Shown here one piece after another: positions 26,101-35,976 of a stretch of DNA of 56,569 bases. Both the position numbers and the translations under genes were made by a program. Each line of letters begins with the position of its first letter. The stretch's first letter is position 1. The notes beneath the pieces were generated by a model. It worked only from the letters and a program-made list of their open reading frames with translations, was not told the origin of the DNA and did not search any database. The DNA comes from Streptomyces bambusae (lineage in GTDB: Bacteria > Actinomycetota > Actinomycetes > Streptomycetales > Streptomycetaceae): the NCBI RefSeq assembly GCF_019400985.1, contig NZ_WTFF01000012.1, forward strand, positions 1-56,569, read 5' to 3'.

Positions 26101-28617
26101 TGCGGGGCGCTCGGTGCGGGCGGCCTCCTGGCCCTGCTCCAGCCAGATCTCGCCGGTGCGGGTCACGTCGATCGTCCGGTCGGCGGGGACGTCCTTGGTG
26201 CCGTTCTTGTCGATGACGAGGTAGCCGACGGAGCTCGCGCCGGGCTTGAGGCGTACGTAGGCGAAGGCGCCGTAGGCGTCGCGGCCGACGAAGTCGTGGC
26301 CGGCCGGCCACGGGGTGGCCTCGCCGTCGGCGATGTCGCCCCAGGCGTACAGGCGCCAGTCGGTGTAGTCGCCGTCGGGGCGGTGGTAGTGCACGACCGC
26401 GTAGTCCCGCTGGGTGGCGGTGGGTACGTCGGGCGGCGGTGCCTGGCCGGCGGTGGAGGCGGCGAGCGCGGAGGCGGTGCGGCCCGCGGAGTCCACGACG
26501 ACGGCCTTGTAGCGCAGCGGGGTGCCCGCCGGGGCGGTGATGTGCTGCGTCACCTTGTACGGGGCGTGGTCGGCGGAACCGAGCACCTGCCACGGGCCGT
26601 TGCCGGCCTGGGCGGCGAAGACGACCCGGTTCAGGCCGCCGCCGGTGACGTCCGCGGAGACCTCGACGGTGCCGGCGGCGCCGGCGGCCGGGGCCTTGAG
26701 GGTCAGGGCCGGGGCGGTGGCGGGGCGGGGCAGCGGCTGGGCGGCGCGCAGCACGGCGGAGCCGAGGGCGGGGACGGTGACGCGGACCTTGCCGGAGCCG
26801 GTGACGCGGACCCCGCCGGTGCCGCCGTAGAGGTGGCGGAACTCGGTGGTGGTGGCGCTGTCGACGGGGATGTCGACGGTGACGGGCTCGGTGGAGTTGT
26901 TGACGGCGACCGCGTACTCGGTGCGGGAGCGGCTGTTGGTGCGCGTGGGGGCGCCGGTGCGGGTGGGGGCGTCGGTGCGGGTGAAGGCGTAGACGGAGCC
27001 CTCGGCGAGCCGCTCGGTCTGGACGCCGTCGCGCAGCGCCGGGTGTTCCTTGGTCAGCTTCGAGAGAGCAGCGATCTGCTGGTAGAGCGGGTGTCCCGGA
27101 TCGTAAGCATCGCTCGCGTGGGTGCGGTCGGTGCCCAGCTGGTCGTCGTCGAGGTAGTCGGCGGTGCGGGAGGCGAAGAGGGACTGGCGGGCGTCCTTGT
27201 CGCCGCCGGCGCCGGTGAAGCCCTGCTCGTCACCGTAGTAGACGACCGGGTTGCCCCGGGTGAGGAACATCAGCTCGTTGGCCAGCCGGTAGCGGGCGAG
27301 CAGCTCGGCCTCCGGGGCGCCGGACCGGTCCTGCTTCAGGAAGGTCCCGAAGCGGCCCATGTCGTGGTTGCCGAGGAAGGTCACCTGCTCGTAGGCGTTG
27401 GCCCGGTCGGAGCTGTACTTGTAGTCGTCGGCGAGCACCCGTCCCAGGCGGGAGGCGTCGGCGCCCTGGGAGGCGTACGCGCGGATCGCGTCCTGGAACG
27501 GGAAGTCCAGGGTGGCGTCGAGCCGGCCGCGGGTGACGTACGGCGAGGTGACGGCGGTGTCGGCCGAGTACACCTCGCCGAACATGAAGAAGTCGGGGCG
27601 CCCGCGCTGCGCGGCGTACCGGTCGAGGGCGGTGGCCCACTGCGTCCAGAACTCGGTATTGACGTGCTTGACGGTGTCGATCCGGAAGCCGTCGATCTGG
27701 AAGTCCCGGACCCACTTCTCGTAGATCTTCTCCATCCCGCCGACGACCTCGGGACGCTCGGTCCACAGGTCGTCCAGGCCGACGAAGTCGCCCTGCTCGC
27801 CCGACTCGCCCGCGAAGGTGGAGTCGCCGCGGTTGTGGTACATCGTCGGGTCGTTGAGCCAGGCGGGGACCTTGAGGTTCTTCTTGTCCTCGGGCACGAC
27901 GGGGGTGCGCGGGAAGGAGTCCCGGTCGACGGCGGGGAAGGGCCGGCGGCCGTCGGCGTAGTCCTTGTCGCTGAAGGCGACGCCGTCCTTGGTCAGGTAG
28001 GGGAACGCCCCCTGCGAGAGATAGGCGGAGGACTTCTCTTGGTACTGCACCACATCGGCGGTGTGGTTGGTGATGACGTCGAAGAAGACCTTCATGCCCT
28101 TGGCGTGGGCCTTGTCGATCAGCCGGGTCAGGTCGGCGTTGCTGCCGAAGTGCGGGTCGACCTGGGTGAAGTCGGTGATCCAGTAGCCGTGGTAGCCGGC
28201 CGAGGCCTGGTCCCCGGCGCCCTGCACGGGCTGGTTCTTGAAGACCGGCGCCAGCCAGATCGCGGTGGTGCCCAGCCCCTTGATGTAGTCGAGCCGGTCG
28301 GTCAGCCCCTTGAGGTCGCCGCCCTGGTAGAAGCCCTTGTCGGCGGGGTCCAGGCCGGTGGCGAGGCGGTCGCCGGTGAGCCCGCCCCGGTCGTTGGCCG
28401 GATCGCCGTTGGCGAACCGGTCCGGGAGCACGAAGTAGAACTGCTCCCGGGTCGAGTCGTGCCGGGCGGGCTGCGCCGCGAGCTTGGCGTCCGAGGGCGG
28501 CGCGGGCGGCCGCGTCGCGGAGTCGGCGGCCGCCGCGGGGAGGGCGGGCAGCAGCGTCACGGCCAGTGCGGCGGCGACGGCGGTGCCCGCGGCTCTGTGC
28601 AGGGCTGGGCGTTTCAC
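23197..28617 (-). CDS. secreted bifunctional alpha-amylase/type I pullulanase
   Basis: 1806 aa from GTG 28617, with AAGGAGAAG upstream. Signal peptide 1-31. An N-terminal GH13 amylase module has [14 protein letters not shown] (nucleophile Asp near 312), GEVYSAD and LGNHDMGRF. Two CBM41-type starch modules follow ([20 protein letters not shown] and [19 protein letters not shown], about 740-900). A pullulanase module then shows [28 protein letters not shown] (nucleophile near 1407), LYGEGWNFG and DAHDNET. It cuts alpha-1,4 and alpha-1,6 bonds of starch and glycogen outside the cell. It sits downstream of the alpha-amylase gene on the same strand. The frame stays open far upstream, but signal peptide and RBS fix the start. 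Confidence 0.95.
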   Translation of the reverse strand: MKRPALHRAAGTAVAAALAVTLLPALPAAAADSATRPPAPPSDAKLAAQPARHDSTREQFYFVLPDRFANGDPANDRGGLTGDRLATGLDPADKGFYQGGDLKGLTDRLDYIKGLGTTAIWLAPVFKNQPVQGAGDQASAGYHGYWITDFTQVDPHFGSNADLTRLIDKAHAKGMKVFFDVITNHTADVVQYQEKSSAYLSQGAFPYLTKDGVAFSDKDYADGRRPFPAVDRDSFPRTPVVPEDKKNLKVPAWLNDPTMYHNRGDSTFAGESGEQGDFVGLDDLWTERPEVVGGMEKIYEKWVRDFQIDGFRIDTVKHVNTEFWTQWATALDRYAAQRGRPDFFMFGEVYSADTAVTSPYVTRGRLDATLDFPFQDAIRAYASQGADASRLGRVLADDYKYSSDRANAYEQVTFLGNHDMGRFGTFLKQDRSGAPEAELLARYRLANELMFLTRGNPVVYYGDEQGFTGAGGDKDARQSLFASRTADYLDDDQLGTDRTHASDAYDPGHPLYQQIAALSKLTKEHPALRDGVQTERLAEGSVYAFTRTDAPTRTGAPTRTNSRSRTEYAVAVNNSTEPVTVDIPVDSATTTEFRHLYGGTGGVRVTGSGKVRVTVPALGSAVLRAAQPLPRPATAPALTLKAPAAGAAGTVEVSADVTGGGLNRVVFAAQAGNGPWQVLGSADHAPYKVTQHITAPAGTPLRYKAVVVDSAGRTASALAASTAGQAPPPDVPTATQRDYAVVHYHRPDGDYTDWRLYAWGDIADGEATPWPAGHDFVGRDAYGAFAYVRLKPGASSVGYLVIDKNGTKDVPADRTIDVTRTGEIWLEQGQEAARTERPAHPPQDTSKAVIHHRRADGAYDGWGLHVWTGAAQPTDWSKPLMPARFDAYGAVYEVPLAAGATSLSYILHKGDQKDLPADQSLDLKAAGHEVWLLAGQDKHLLPQPAGSAAALDLTTSKAVWLDRDTVAWNAPEAAASVQLLASRTGSITAQDGRLADAGATWLRLSPTALTDAQKQKFPHLAGYRAFTVDPRDRDRVREALRGQLVASARTAQGAVLAATGVQLAGVLDDLYRTDAPLGPVFDRGRVTLSLWAPTAQKVALELDGKAVPMRRDDATGVWSARGDRSWAGKPYRYAVTVWAPTVRQVVTNLVTDPYSTALTTDSQRSLAVDLSAPALQPPGWRELKKPAAVPFTAAQIQELHVRDFSIADPTSKHPGGYLAFTDTDSAGMRHLRSLAANGTSYVHLLPAFDFGTVPENPADRTEPACDLKVYAPDSEQQQACVAAAAAKDGYNWGYDPLHYTVPEGSYASDPNGTARTVEFRRMVQSLNGAGLRTVMDVVYNHTVAAGQSDKSVLDRIVPGYYQRLLPDGSVATSTCCSNTAPENAMMGRLVVDSLVTWAKEYKVDGFRFDLMGHHPKANILAVRQALDALTPEKDGVDGKKIILYGEGWNFGEVANDARFVQATQANMAGTGIATFSDRARDAVRGGGPFDEDPRVQGFASGLYTAPNASPANGTPEQQKARLLHAQDLIKVGLSGNLAGYTFTDTAGRTVKGSEVDYNGAPAGYAAAPGDALAYVDAHDNETLADALAYKLPAGTPAADRARMQVLAMAVAALSQGPALSQAGTDLLRSKSLDRNSYDSGDWFNAIHWDCRAGNGFGRGLPPAADNRSKWPYASPLLKAPGPGCAEITAASAAYRDLLRIRTTEPAFSLATTAQVQQQLAFPLSGRDETLGVITMTLGDLVVVFNAGPAAQQQRVPSLAGRPYALHPVQAGGSDPVAREATYEATSGTFTVPARTVAVFTGRPAGR

Positions 28618-28630
28618 GGCAGGTCTTCTC

Positions 28631-28650
28631 CTTGCCAGAGTTGATGCAGA
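28631..28650 (-). promoter_or_regulatory. possible MalR-like half-sites before the pullulanase gene
   Basis: CTTGC (28631-28635) and GCAGA (28646-28650) are separated by ten bases just upstream of the start. This is a weaker version of the CTTGC-N11-GCAAG pairs near malE. It overlaps the ribosome-binding region, so a repressor here would block initiation or elongation. Confidence 0.3.
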
Positions 28651-28655
28651 TGCGA

Positions 28656-28699
28656 GGGCCGCCCGGCGGTCGGCGTGGGTCGGGTGTGCCGGGCGGCCC
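28656..28699 (-). terminator. hairpin between alpha-amylase and pullulanase genes
   Basis: A 12-bp GC stem, GGGCCGCCCGGC (28656-28667) with its exact complement at 28688-28699 and a 20-base loop. It begins about 20 bases after the amylase stop. It should end or attenuate amylase transcription before the pullulanase gene. Confidence 0.65.
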
Positions 28700-28718
28700 T
28701 GGTCGTGGGGGGCGCGGG

Positions 28719-30479
28719 TCAGTTGCGCCAGGTGTCGTTCAGCGTGGCCTTGCCGCTCGCGGGGACGGTGGCGGTGCGGTTGGCGCCGCTCTCCCAGGTG
28801 ACGTTGCCGGCCGCGTCCTTGCGTACGTACTTGTAGGCGAAGGAGGTGCCGGCCGGGAGGGCGACGTCGAGCTTCCAGACGGGGTAGGCGGCCGGGTCGA
28901 GCTTGGGGGCGGAGGCGGGGTTCCAGTTGCCGAGGGCGGGCTGGTCGCCGACGACGTGGATGTTCTGGCCGAGGCTGGTGGTGGCGTTCACGGCGAAGGA
29001 GGCGCCGGCTGCCGTGTCGGGCGGGGTGGCCGGGCCGGAGCAGGTGCGGGCGCCGGTGTGCAGCGCGAGCGCCGTGCCGGGCGCGACGGTCGCCGTGAAC
29101 TGCCCGGAGGAGTTGACCGAGACGGCCCGCCCGCTCTGTACGTCGCAGTAGTCGCCGGCGGCGAGGGAGGTCTGGAAGGTGCGGCTGAGGGTCCCGCCCT
29201 CGTGGTTGATCACGACGTACGCCTTGTCGCCGCGCCCGAACGCGATCTGGTCCGCCCCGTTGTCCCACCAGTTCGTGACGCCCTGACCGTGGGCCACGTT
29301 CCGGAAGGCGACCATCGAGGAGATCTCGCGCCAGGCGTGCTGGCACTTCCACCCGTCGCTGTAGCAGGCGTTCACGGCACCGCCGTTCGGCGGGCCGGCG
29401 TCCTTCTCGCTCCACTCGTAGCCGGAGTGGACGTCGGGCGAGCCGTAGGGCCAGGCCAGCATGAAGACGCCGGCGAGGGTGTAGGCGGAGCCGTTCTTGT
29501 AGTTGAGGGTGTCGCCGACGCGCTCGGTGTCGTGGTTGTCGACGAAGACGGCGGACTTGCCGGACGCCATGTACCCCCAGCCCTCGCCGAAGTTCTTCAG
29601 GTAGGCGAGGTTCTCGTTCTGGAAGACGCGCTTGAGGTCGCGGGCGTAGCGGAACTCCTGGACGTCGCCGTTGCCGAGGTACTCGGCGGGGTCGACGGCC
29701 TCGCCGGCGCCGTGGATGGCCTCCTGCTTCCAGTAGGCGTCGGGTTTGGTCAGCCGGGACTTGATGGCGGCGAGGTCGGCGGCCGGCATGTGCTTGGCGG
29801 CGTCGACGCGGAAGCCGTCGACGCCGAGGGAGAGCAGGTCGTTGAGGTACGCGGCGATCCGCCCGCGCACGTAGTCCTCGCCGGTGTCGAGGTCGGCGAG
29901 CTGGACGAGCTCGCAGCTCTGGACGTTGACACGGTCCTGGTAGTTGGAGATCTCGGCGCGGCAGTCGTCCATGTCGGCGCCGGAGTAGGTGCCGGGGTAG
30001 TTGTACTTCGTGTACGAGGACCCGCCGGTCCCGACGCCGTCGCCGGCGGCCATGTGGTTGATGACGGAGTCGGCGACGACCTTGACGCCTGCCGCATGAC
30101 AGGTGTCGATCATGGCCTTGAAGGCGGCCCGGTCCCCGAGCCGCCCGGCGATCTTGTAGCTGACGGGCTGGTACGAGGTCCACCACTGCGAGCCCTGTAT
30201 GTGCTCCTGCGGCGGCGACACCTGCACGTACCCGTACCCGGCGGGCCCGAGGGTGTCGGTGCAGGCCCTGGCGACGGAGTCGAACTTCCACTCGAAGAGA
30301 ACGGCGGTGACGTCCTTCTCCCCGGGCGGGACGGCGAGCGCGGGCGCGGCGGCGGTCGCGGTGGCACCGATCGTGCCGGCGAGGAGGGTGGCGGCGGCGA
30401 GCCCGGCTCTGGCCGCGGATCGGGGGGATCGGGCGGTGCGGGTGGTGCGGGTGGTGCGGGTGGTGCGAGCGAGGCTCAT
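28719..30479 (-). CDS. secreted alpha-amylase with C-terminal CBM20
   Basis: 586 aa from ATG 30479, with a perfect AGGAGG upstream. The signal peptide has an unusual Thr-Arg tandem (TRTTRTTRT) coded by a 9-base repeat, then cleavage near residue 50. The GH13 catalytic domain resembles animal-type Streptomyces amylases: [19 protein letters not shown] (nucleophile D226), QEAIHGAGE (acid E253) and FVDNHDTER (D317). Residues 480-586 are a CBM20 starch-binding domain ([29 protein letters not shown]). It endo-hydrolyses starch outside the cell and sits behind a MalR-type promoter. Confidence 0.95.
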   Translation of the reverse strand: MSLARTTRTTRTTRTARSPRSAARAGLAAATLLAGTIGATATAAAPALAVPPGEKDVTAVLFEWKFDSVARACTDTLGPAGYGYVQVSPPQEHIQGSQWWTSYQPVSYKIAGRLGDRAAFKAMIDTCHAAGVKVVADSVINHMAAGDGVGTGGSSYTKYNYPGTYSGADMDDCRAEISNYQDRVNVQSCELVQLADLDTGEDYVRGRIAAYLNDLLSLGVDGFRVDAAKHMPAADLAAIKSRLTKPDAYWKQEAIHGAGEAVDPAEYLGNGDVQEFRYARDLKRVFQNENLAYLKNFGEGWGYMASGKSAVFVDNHDTERVGDTLNYKNGSAYTLAGVFMLAWPYGSPDVHSGYEWSEKDAGPPNGGAVNACYSDGWKCQHAWREISSMVAFRNVAHGQGVTNWWDNGADQIAFGRGDKAYVVINHEGGTLSRTFQTSLAAGDYCDVQSGRAVSVNSSGQFTATVAPGTALALHTGARTCSGPATPPDTAAGASFAVNATTSLGQNIHVVGDQPALGNWNPASAPKLDPAAYPVWKLDVALPAGTSFAYKYVRKDAAGNVTWESGANRTATVPASGKATLNDTWRN

Positions 30480-30515
30480 GGGGGTCCTCCTGGCGGAGAG
30501 GTGGGGATTGTGGCG

Positions 30516-30568
30516 ACGGTAGGGGGGACCCCGAACTGTTGCAAGACCTTGCGCAAGAGATTGCAGAA
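30516..30568 (-). promoter_or_regulatory. alpha-amylase promoter with MalR-type operator repeats
   Basis: Read on the minus strand: -35 TTGCAA (30539-30544), a 17-base spacer and -10 TACCGT (30516-30521), about 30 bases before the RBS. Around and upstream of the -35 are repeated CTTGC/GCAAG half-sites, including palindromic CTTGCGCAAG (30548-30557) and CTGCAA (30560-30565). Streptomyces alpha-amylase promoters are known to be repressed by MalR-type LacI proteins through CTTGCAG-like repeats. The malR-type gene at 49013 is the likely partner. Confidence 0.75.
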
Positions 30569-30595
30569 TTGTTTCCGACCCGCAAGCGAAAGCAG

Positions 30596-30634
30596 CCGGG
30601 CCCCTCGCTCCGAAGGAGGAAGCGAGGGGCCCGG
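30596..30634 (-). terminator. terminator of the lectin gene
   Basis: Perfect 14-bp stem CCGGGCCCCTCGCT with an 11-base loop. It is 31 bases after the lectin stop and insulates the amylase promoter just downstream. Confidence 0.88.
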
Positions 30635-30664
30635 CCGTTGCAGCGGGCACCAGGACGGATCGAC

Positions 30665-31132
30665 TCAGCAGGCACCGGAGATGGGCGTGTGGCCGACGTA
30701 GGTGACACCGCTGGAGTTGATGTCGACGGTCTCACCGGGAAGCCCCATGGTGTTGCTCGCCCACACGGCCTGGCCCCAGGGCGTGTAGACGACGAAGTTC
30801 CCGTCGCCCTGGTAGATCGCGTGGTTCTGCGCCCCGGTGTTGGTGTTGGACGCCCAGCACACCTTGGTGAACCCGTACTTGACGTTGGTCTTGTACTGCA
30901 CCAGGTTCCCGTCGGTCTGCATGACCAGCCGGTACCGGTAGTAGCCGGAGATGTACGGGTCCCAGGACAAGCGCGAGATGGACTCGCCGGGCGACAGGCT
31001 CTCCCCGCGGTAGAGCCGGTCGTCGTACGAGTGGGCGGCGGACGCGGAACCGGCGGTTGCCAGCAGCCCGCCGGTGACGAGCGCGGTGACGGCCAGCGCC
31101 CCGGTGGCGGCACGGCGCAACTTCTTGAGCAT
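30665..31132 (-). CDS. small secreted B-lectin-like protein
   Basis: 155 aa from ATG 31132, with AGGAGGGG upstream. Signal peptide 1-33 ([15 protein letters not shown]). The mature part has bulb-lectin repeats: [35 protein letters not shown] and [15 protein letters not shown], i.e. the QxDxNxVxY mannose-binding pattern, with the second site changed to QGDGNFVVY. Two cysteines (C109-region VCWAS and the terminal C) may pair. It is a secreted carbohydrate-binding protein. Upstream of the amylase gene, it could help bind glycans, though the terminator separates the two units. Confidence 0.85.
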   Translation of the reverse strand: MLKKLRRAATGALAVTALVTGGLLATAGSASAAHSYDDRLYRGESLSPGESISRLSWDPYISGYYRYRLVMQTDGNLVQYKTNVKYGFTKVCWASNTNTGAQNHAIYQGDGNFVVYTPWGQAVWASNTMGLPGETVDINSSGVTYVGHTPISGAC

Positions 31133-31356
31133 GACGTTCCCCTCCTGTGGACGGCGGACCCGACCGGCCCGCCACGCCGATACTCGAATGCCGCCCACAC
31201 ACCCGCGATCGTTTCGGCCTCCCCCGAAACGTGGCGCCGTCGACGCCGTCCCCACGCCCGGGGTGGTGCCGGCGGCGTACGCTCGCGCCGTCCGCACTCG
31301 GCGTCGGCGCGCGCGTCCGCACTCGGCGCCATCAACCGAACGACCGGAGGCCATCG

Positions 31357-32742
31357 TTGCCCTCGCTGCCCTCGCCGCCCTCGCCGCCCTCGATGCACGA
31401 CTTCGCGACCTGGGAGCCGCTGCTGAGGCTCCTCCGGGCCGGCAACACGGAGAGCCTGACCGGCCCGGGCGGGCATGTGGCGGGTCGGATCGGCCGTGGG
31501 TCGTGCAGCCTGCCGCTGAGGGGGCGACTCCCGCTCCCGGGGCGCCGCGCCGTGCAGCGGGTGCAGGACGCGCTCGTGAGCCACGGCGCCGACGAGGTCT
31601 CGTTCACGGCGCAGATCGCACCGGACGGCAGAACCGCGCTCCACGTGATCGGTTCCAGCCCCGCCGTGGAACCGGGCATCGGCAACCCCTACCCGGGTTC
31701 GCTCACCCTGGTCGAAGGTGCGGTCGCCGAGCCGTGGCGCCGACTCCCCGACCCCACGCCCGGGGCGCTTCCGGCGCCCTCCGCCGACCCGGCGCTGCTG
31801 GAGCGGACGCTCCGCGAGCGCCTCCCCGACGCCGTCGGTGCCACCGAGGCGGAGATCGCCGCCGCGGAAGCGCGCCTCGGCGTCGCGTTGCCCGGCGAGC
31901 TCAAGGCGCTCTACCGGGTGACCCGCTCACGCTGGGACCACCGGGGGGACGACACCTACGACGCCGTCCAACGGGAGTCCGCGGCAGTCGGCTGCGAACT
32001 CATCTCCCTGGACGGCCTGTACGTCGCCGACGCGGCGTCCCGGCCCGCCTCCTGGCGGTTCGCGGCGATGTACGCCGTCACCACCCCGCCCGACGCCGCC
32101 GTGCAAGGCCTGGTCGGCTCGCCCGGCTGGATCGTCTTCGGAGACAACGGCGGCGGCGACCGGCTGGCGGTCGACCTGACGCCGGGTCCGGGCGGGCACA
32201 CCGGGCAGATCATCGTGATCGACCACGAGCACTTCATCGGTGCCGCGCTCCTCGCGGACTCCCTCACCGACCTGGTGGTGGGCGGGCGCGGCGAATGGCG
32301 CTCCGACCGCGTCGGCGAGCAGCCGCCTGCCGTGGCCCACGTCGGCATCCGCAGCCCGAACAGCATCGAGGATGCCGTCCACCCGGACCTGGAGGTCCTG
32401 TCCGTCGGCGGGTGGGAGGCCGAGCCGGTGAGCCTCGCCCCGGTCCTCGGCCTCCCCCGCCTGCGCACCGTCACCGCCTACCCCGGCACGCTCGCCGACC
32501 CCCGGGAGATCTCCCGGCTGAAGGGCTTGGAGTACCTCGCACTCGGCCCGGAGGACTGGCGCGTCCTGCTCGACGCCGACGCCGTCCCCCGCACCCTGTC
32601 GGCGGCCGCCGTCACCGTCCACGGCCGCCGCCCGGACCCCCTCCCGGTCGTGGCCCTCGCCAACGAACTCCTCACCCTCTGGGACCGCCCCCCGATCACG
32701 GTGACGGTCGTCGAAGGCGACCTCGGTCCTCCTACGGGGTGA
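31357..32742 (+). CDS. SMI1/KNR4 (SUKH) family protein
   Basis: 461 aa from TTG 31357, chosen because GGAGG lies six bases before it; ATG 31393 has no ribosome-binding site. The start region is a tandem CTCGCCGCC repeat (SLPSPPSPPS). The SMI1/KNR4 core is central: EAEIAAAEARLGVALPGELK, LYRVTRSRWDHRGDD, GWIVFGDNGGGDRLAVDL. The C-terminal third adds leucine-rich-like strands (LKGLEYLALGPEDW). SUKH proteins are often immunity proteins against polymorphic toxins, but this stand-alone copy has no toxin beside it. Large Streptomyces versions are common and uncharacterised. Confidence 0.82.
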   Translation: MPSLPSPPSPPSMHDFATWEPLLRLLRAGNTESLTGPGGHVAGRIGRGSCSLPLRGRLPLPGRRAVQRVQDALVSHGADEVSFTAQIAPDGRTALHVIGSSPAVEPGIGNPYPGSLTLVEGAVAEPWRRLPDPTPGALPAPSADPALLERTLRERLPDAVGATEAEIAAAEARLGVALPGELKALYRVTRSRWDHRGDDTYDAVQRESAAVGCELISLDGLYVADAASRPASWRFAAMYAVTTPPDAAVQGLVGSPGWIVFGDNGGGDRLAVDLTPGPGGHTGQIIVIDHEHFIGAALLADSLTDLVVGGRGEWRSDRVGEQPPAVAHVGIRSPNSIEDAVHPDLEVLSVGGWEAEPVSLAPVLGLPRLRTVTAYPGTLADPREISRLKGLEYLALGPEDWRVLLDADAVPRTLSAAAVTVHGRRPDPLPVVALANELLTLWDRPPITVTVVEGDLGPPTG

Positions 32743-32762
32743 CCCGGTGGGGTGCTGGTCGC

Positions 32763-33323
32763 TCAGGACGAGGCTTCGGCCCCGTGCGTCCACTCCTCGC
32801 GCAGCAGACCGAAGAGCACCCGGTCGTGGAAGGTGTCCCCCTGCCGGACGGCCTGTCGCCGGCGGCCCTCTTCGCGGAAGCCGAGCCGGCTGAACGCCCG
32901 TACGGCCCGCTCGTTGCCGCTCCACGTGTCCAGTTCCAGCCGCCGCAGGGGGAACGCGCCGAAGAGGTGGTCCACGAGCAGCCGCATGGCCTCGGAGCCG
33001 TGCCCGCGCCCCCAGTACTCCCGCTCACCGATGGTGATCCCGACGGTGGCCGCGCCGCCGAACGGGTCCAGGTCGCGGTAGTCGGCCATACCGATCGGAC
33101 GGCCGTCGGCCCGGTCCTCGACCGTGAAGACGGCCGACTCCAGCGGTACGAGGCGCAGCATCGAGTCGAAGGCGATACCGAGGGCCTCGGCGGTCACCGG
33201 GCCGAAGCACGGGTCACCGGCGGTGGCCCAGTGGACGACCTCAGGGTCGTTGCGCCACCGCAGATGGTGTTCGGCGTCCTCGGCGCGCAGCGCGCGGAGC
33301 CGGACGTGGGTGCCTTCGAGCAT
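32763..33323 (-). CDS. GNAT acetyltransferase, RimJ/RimL type
   Basis: 186 aa from ATG 33323. HVRLRALRAEDAEHHLRWRND opens the RimJ/RimL-like fold. The acetyl-CoA loop is GITIGEREYWGRGHGSEAM (residues 93-111), followed by RRLELDTWSGNERAVRAFSRLGF. It acetylates an unknown amine, possibly a protein N-terminus. It is convergent with the SMI1 gene 20 bases away. Just upstream lies a short TCGTGATCG/TGATCATGG repeat around 33345-33365. Confidence 0.9.
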   Translation of the reverse strand: MLEGTHVRLRALRAEDAEHHLRWRNDPEVVHWATAGDPCFGPVTAEALGIAFDSMLRLVPLESAVFTVEDRADGRPIGMADYRDLDPFGGAATVGITIGEREYWGRGHGSEAMRLLVDHLFGAFPLRRLELDTWSGNERAVRAFSRLGFREEGRRRQAVRQGDTFHDRVLFGLLREEWTHGAEASS

Positions 33324-33626
33324 GGTGGGGTCCCCCTGGCAGTCGTGATCGTGATCATGGTCGTAGCCGTCGAAGCGTAAAGGATCACGGTGCGCCGGGC
33401 GGCGTACGCCCGTGCCGCCCGGTACGACCGCCTCCGATCGCCCGGACGGTCCCCGAAGGCGACCTGGGCGCGTGGCGAACGAGTGAGATGGGCGTGGCGG
33501 TCGTGATCACAGCGTCCCGGCCGCGTACCCGTGTGTGCAGGCGTCCTGCGCGAGCCGAGCTCCGCGCCCTTTCCGGGCCGGAGCCGTGCCTCCCGGCGGA
33601 CCTACACACCACAGGAGCAACCCACC

Positions 33627-34277
33627 ATGACCATCCACACGTTGAGGCGGCGCCTCGCCTCCCTCGGCACCGTCCTGGGGCTGGGCATCGCCATGCCGTT
33701 CGCCGTCGGGGTCACCCCGGCGTACGCGGTGGCCCAGCTGGAGATCACGAAGACCCACACGGGGGACTTCCCCCGGGGCGGACAGGGGACCTTCACCATC
33801 AGGGTGAGCAACCCCGGCAACGAGCCGACCCTCATGAGCGGGACACGCATGACGGATGTTTTCCCCGCAGGGCTTACAGCCACCTCACGAGACGTCACCG
33901 AGAACACCACCGGCGCCGCGATCATTTGTTCTCTCAACGCAGGCACCAGCGTTGACTGCCAATCCGACGAAATCCCTCCCGGAGGCGGATACACCCTCGA
34001 AGTGGTCGTCAGCGTGGCCACGGACGCTCCTTGCACGGTCACCAACACCGCCACCGTGGGCGAGAACGACGGCAGCCTCAGCGACTCGGCAAGTGACACC
34101 GTCGACATCCCCGGCCCCAACTGCAACGGCGGCAACGGGGACGGCACGTCCATCCTCCCCATCAACCTGAGCGGCCTGATCCCGATCTACAACAACATCA
34201 ACACGAACAACAACGTCCTGAGCCCCGGCGCCAGCAACACCAACAGCCAGACCTTCCGGGTGAACGCGACGCCCTGA
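33627..34277 (+). CDS. secreted DUF11-domain surface protein
   Basis: 216 aa from ATG 33627 with AGGAG upstream. Signal peptide 1-36 (ending PAYAVA). The DUF11 Ig-like domain covers residues 37-155 (LEITKTHTGDFPRGGQGTFT, IRVSNPGN, NTATV, SDSASDTVDI). Two or three Cys (ICSLN, VDCQS, APCTV) may form disulfides. The tail is Gly/Asn-rich and ends YNNINTNNNVLSPGASN, like the Asn-rich tails of small Streptomyces secreted proteins. No sortase motif is seen. Probably released or wall-associated. Confidence 0.82.
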   Translation: MTIHTLRRRLASLGTVLGLGIAMPFAVGVTPAYAVAQLEITKTHTGDFPRGGQGTFTIRVSNPGNEPTLMSGTRMTDVFPAGLTATSRDVTENTTGAAIICSLNAGTSVDCQSDEIPPGGGYTLEVVVSVATDAPCTVTNTATVGENDGSLSDSASDTVDIPGPNCNGGNGDGTSILPINLSGLIPIYNNINTNNNVLSPGASNTNSQTFRVNATP

Positions 34278-34293
34278 GCAAGCGCCGCGCCGC

Positions 34294-35193
34294 TCACGCC
34301 ACGGCTGAGTCGCCCGGCGCGCAGTCGCGGCAGTAGCCCGGTTCCGGGGAGCGGAAAGCGAGTTCGCAGCCCTCGCAGTTCACGAACGGGTGAATCACGC
34401 GGTCTCCCGACGGCCCTGCCTCCACTACCGGTGGAGGCAGGAGCCGCGGCGGCAGCCACTCCCGCAACCGGTGCGCCAGCAGCGCGGCGGGTGCGCGGAT
34501 GGGTTCCACGGGCAGGCCGCCCGCCAGCGTGGCGCTGACGATGGACGGCCGGATTCCGCGCTCCAGCCAGGTGGCCACGGCGGGAGCGAGACGGTTCACG
34601 TCCCGTTCCGAGAGGAGGAGGCGGGGGTCGCGCAGCCGCAGCCGGGCCAGCAAGTCCTGTGCTTCGGCGTGCGTTTCGGGGGTGGCCGAGTCGGAGGGCT
34701 CCGGCAGCTCCGCCGCCGCGGGAGGCACGGCCGGATCCGGGGCCGGCGGTTCCACGACGGGCGGTTCCGCGACGGGCGGCTTCGGCGCAGGCGGCGGCTC
34801 CGGCGGAGGCTGGTCGTCATCGTCGTGGTGATCGTCGTCCACAGGCGCCTCGGCGGCGGCCGGGATGTTGTACGAGACGATGTGGCTGACCACCCGCCCC
34901 GTGCGCAGCCGCTCCTGGTAGCGGGCCAGGTAGCCGTGCTCCTCCAGCTCCTTCAACGCGGCCGCGATCCGCACCTCCCCCTCGGGGAAGCGCTCCGCCA
35001 GCACCTTGATGGTCACCTTGGCGCCCTCCGGCAGCGACTGGATGTGCGTGGCGAGCCCGATCGCGGTGATGCTCAGCTCGCGGTGCTGGGCCAGAAGGTT
35101 GCTGATCTTGACGTACCGGCCGTGCAGGACACGGTTGTTGTGCCGGATGCCGTACGAGGCGCGCCGGGGCGCGCTAAGCTGCTGGTCAGCCAT
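34294..35193 (-). CDS. HTH protein with Pro-rich linker and C-terminal zinc-ribbon motif
   Basis: 299 aa from ATG 35193. Residues 20-115 form a winged helix (FVKI-like RYVKISNLLAQHRELSITAI, VTIKVLAERFPEGEVRIAAA, LEEHGYLARYQERLRTGRVV). A 60-residue Asp/His and Pro/Glu tandem (DDDHHDDDDQ, PPVAEPPVVEPPAPDP) links it to a helical region. A four-Cys pattern CEGC...CRDC ends the protein. It is a common Streptomyces orphan regulator type of unknown target. It converges on the DUF11 gene with a 16-base gap. Confidence 0.72.
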   Translation of the reverse strand: MADQQLSAPRRASYGIRHNNRVLHGRYVKISNLLAQHRELSITAIGLATHIQSLPEGAKVTIKVLAERFPEGEVRIAAALKELEEHGYLARYQERLRTGRVVSHIVSYNIPAAAEAPVDDDHHDDDDQPPPEPPPAPKPPVAEPPVVEPPAPDPAVPPAAAELPEPSDSATPETHAEAQDLLARLRLRDPRLLLSERDVNRLAPAVATWLERGIRPSIVSATLAGGLPVEPIRAPAALLAHRLREWLPPRLLPPPVVEAGPSGDRVIHPFVNCEGCELAFRSPEPGYCRDCAPGDSAVA

Positions 35194-35400
35194 GGGGAAG
35201 TGGTGATCTTCCTCTGCGGCGAGGCCCTCGCTCGGGATGCCAGTCCCGTACGAGGGCCGTTCGCATGTCTGGGGTTTTGTCGAGGCTGATCCTGCACCCC
35301 GAATTGTCATATGCGCCAGCCCGGTTGCCCTTATTCACCCGACCGGGTGACGGAGGGGAGGGGGTGGTTGGCTAGGTCATTTCCCCCGGTTATCTAATCC

Positions 35401-35865
35401 TTATGCGTCGCGCCGGACCGGAACGCGATCGACCGGGTCGCGGAAACCTCGATCCGGCGAAATCGGGCATGCCAAGTCGATTTCCGCCCACACGGTTTTG
35501 AGAGGCGGAAGCCCTCGGTCCGTTCCCCACCGCGCCGCAAGGGCCGACACCAGACACAACCCCCGCCCCGACTCCTCCCCCACGTCCGGAACTGCCACCA
35601 CCGTGGACGGAAGCGCCTCGGACCGGGTATCGGTAACCTCGATACGGAGCGTAGGGCCGGGCCGCATACCCATCGCCAGCCGGAACCCCCTCCCCCGGAC
35701 CCGGCCGTGCGTCACGGCGTTACCGGCGAGTTCGGCGACGACCTGCGCCGCGTCTTCGAACGGAAGCTTCCGTTCTGCCAGTTGGGCCACCGCCATCTGT
35801 CGCGCGAGGCGGGCACCGCGCGGGGTGGCGGGGAGAGTTGCGACGAAGGAGATTTCCTGATTCAC
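35401..35865 (-). CDS. HATPase_c anti-sigma-like ATP-binding protein
   Basis: 154 aa from GTG 35865. The frame is open further upstream but overlaps the divergent XRE gene. Bergerat-fold N-box VVAELAGNAVTHGRVRG (near residues 48-64), then G1-like VTDTRSEALPSTV and G2-like EESGRGLCLVSALAARWG. These are RsbW/SpoIIAB-type serine-kinase-fold proteins. Divergent from an XRE gene that is followed by a DUF397 gene, it completes the ATPase/XRE/DUF397 set typical of whiJ- and abaA-like loci that affect development and antibiotic production. Confidence 0.85.
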   Translation of the reverse strand: MNQEISFVATLPATPRGARLARQMAVAQLAERKLPFEDAAQVVAELAGNAVTHGRVRGRGFRLAMGMRPGPTLRIEVTDTRSEALPSTVVAVPDVGEESGRGLCLVSALAARWGTDRGLPPLKTVWAEIDLACPISPDRGFRDPVDRVPVRRDA

Positions 35866-35976
35866 ATCACTCAGCGTGGCGATCCGTGCGTAGCCTGAGA
35901 AGAGCCCGGGCCGCTGTGTACGGCCCTTGTCCAGGGCGGTCCCGCCCTGTCCCGCCGGTCCCATTCGGAGGTGGAA

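Noticed and set aside
23320..28644. Plus-strand open frame of about 1770 codons antisense to the pullulanase
   Set aside because: Composition is Gly/Val/Ala/Arg typical of the complement of GC-rich coding DNA, with no domain and no start signal.
23197..31644. A single minus-strand frame of over 2800 codons covering pullulanase, amylase and lectin
   Set aside because: Only the pullulanase part is coding in this frame. The amylase and lectin are clear in other frames with signal peptides and ribosome-binding sites.
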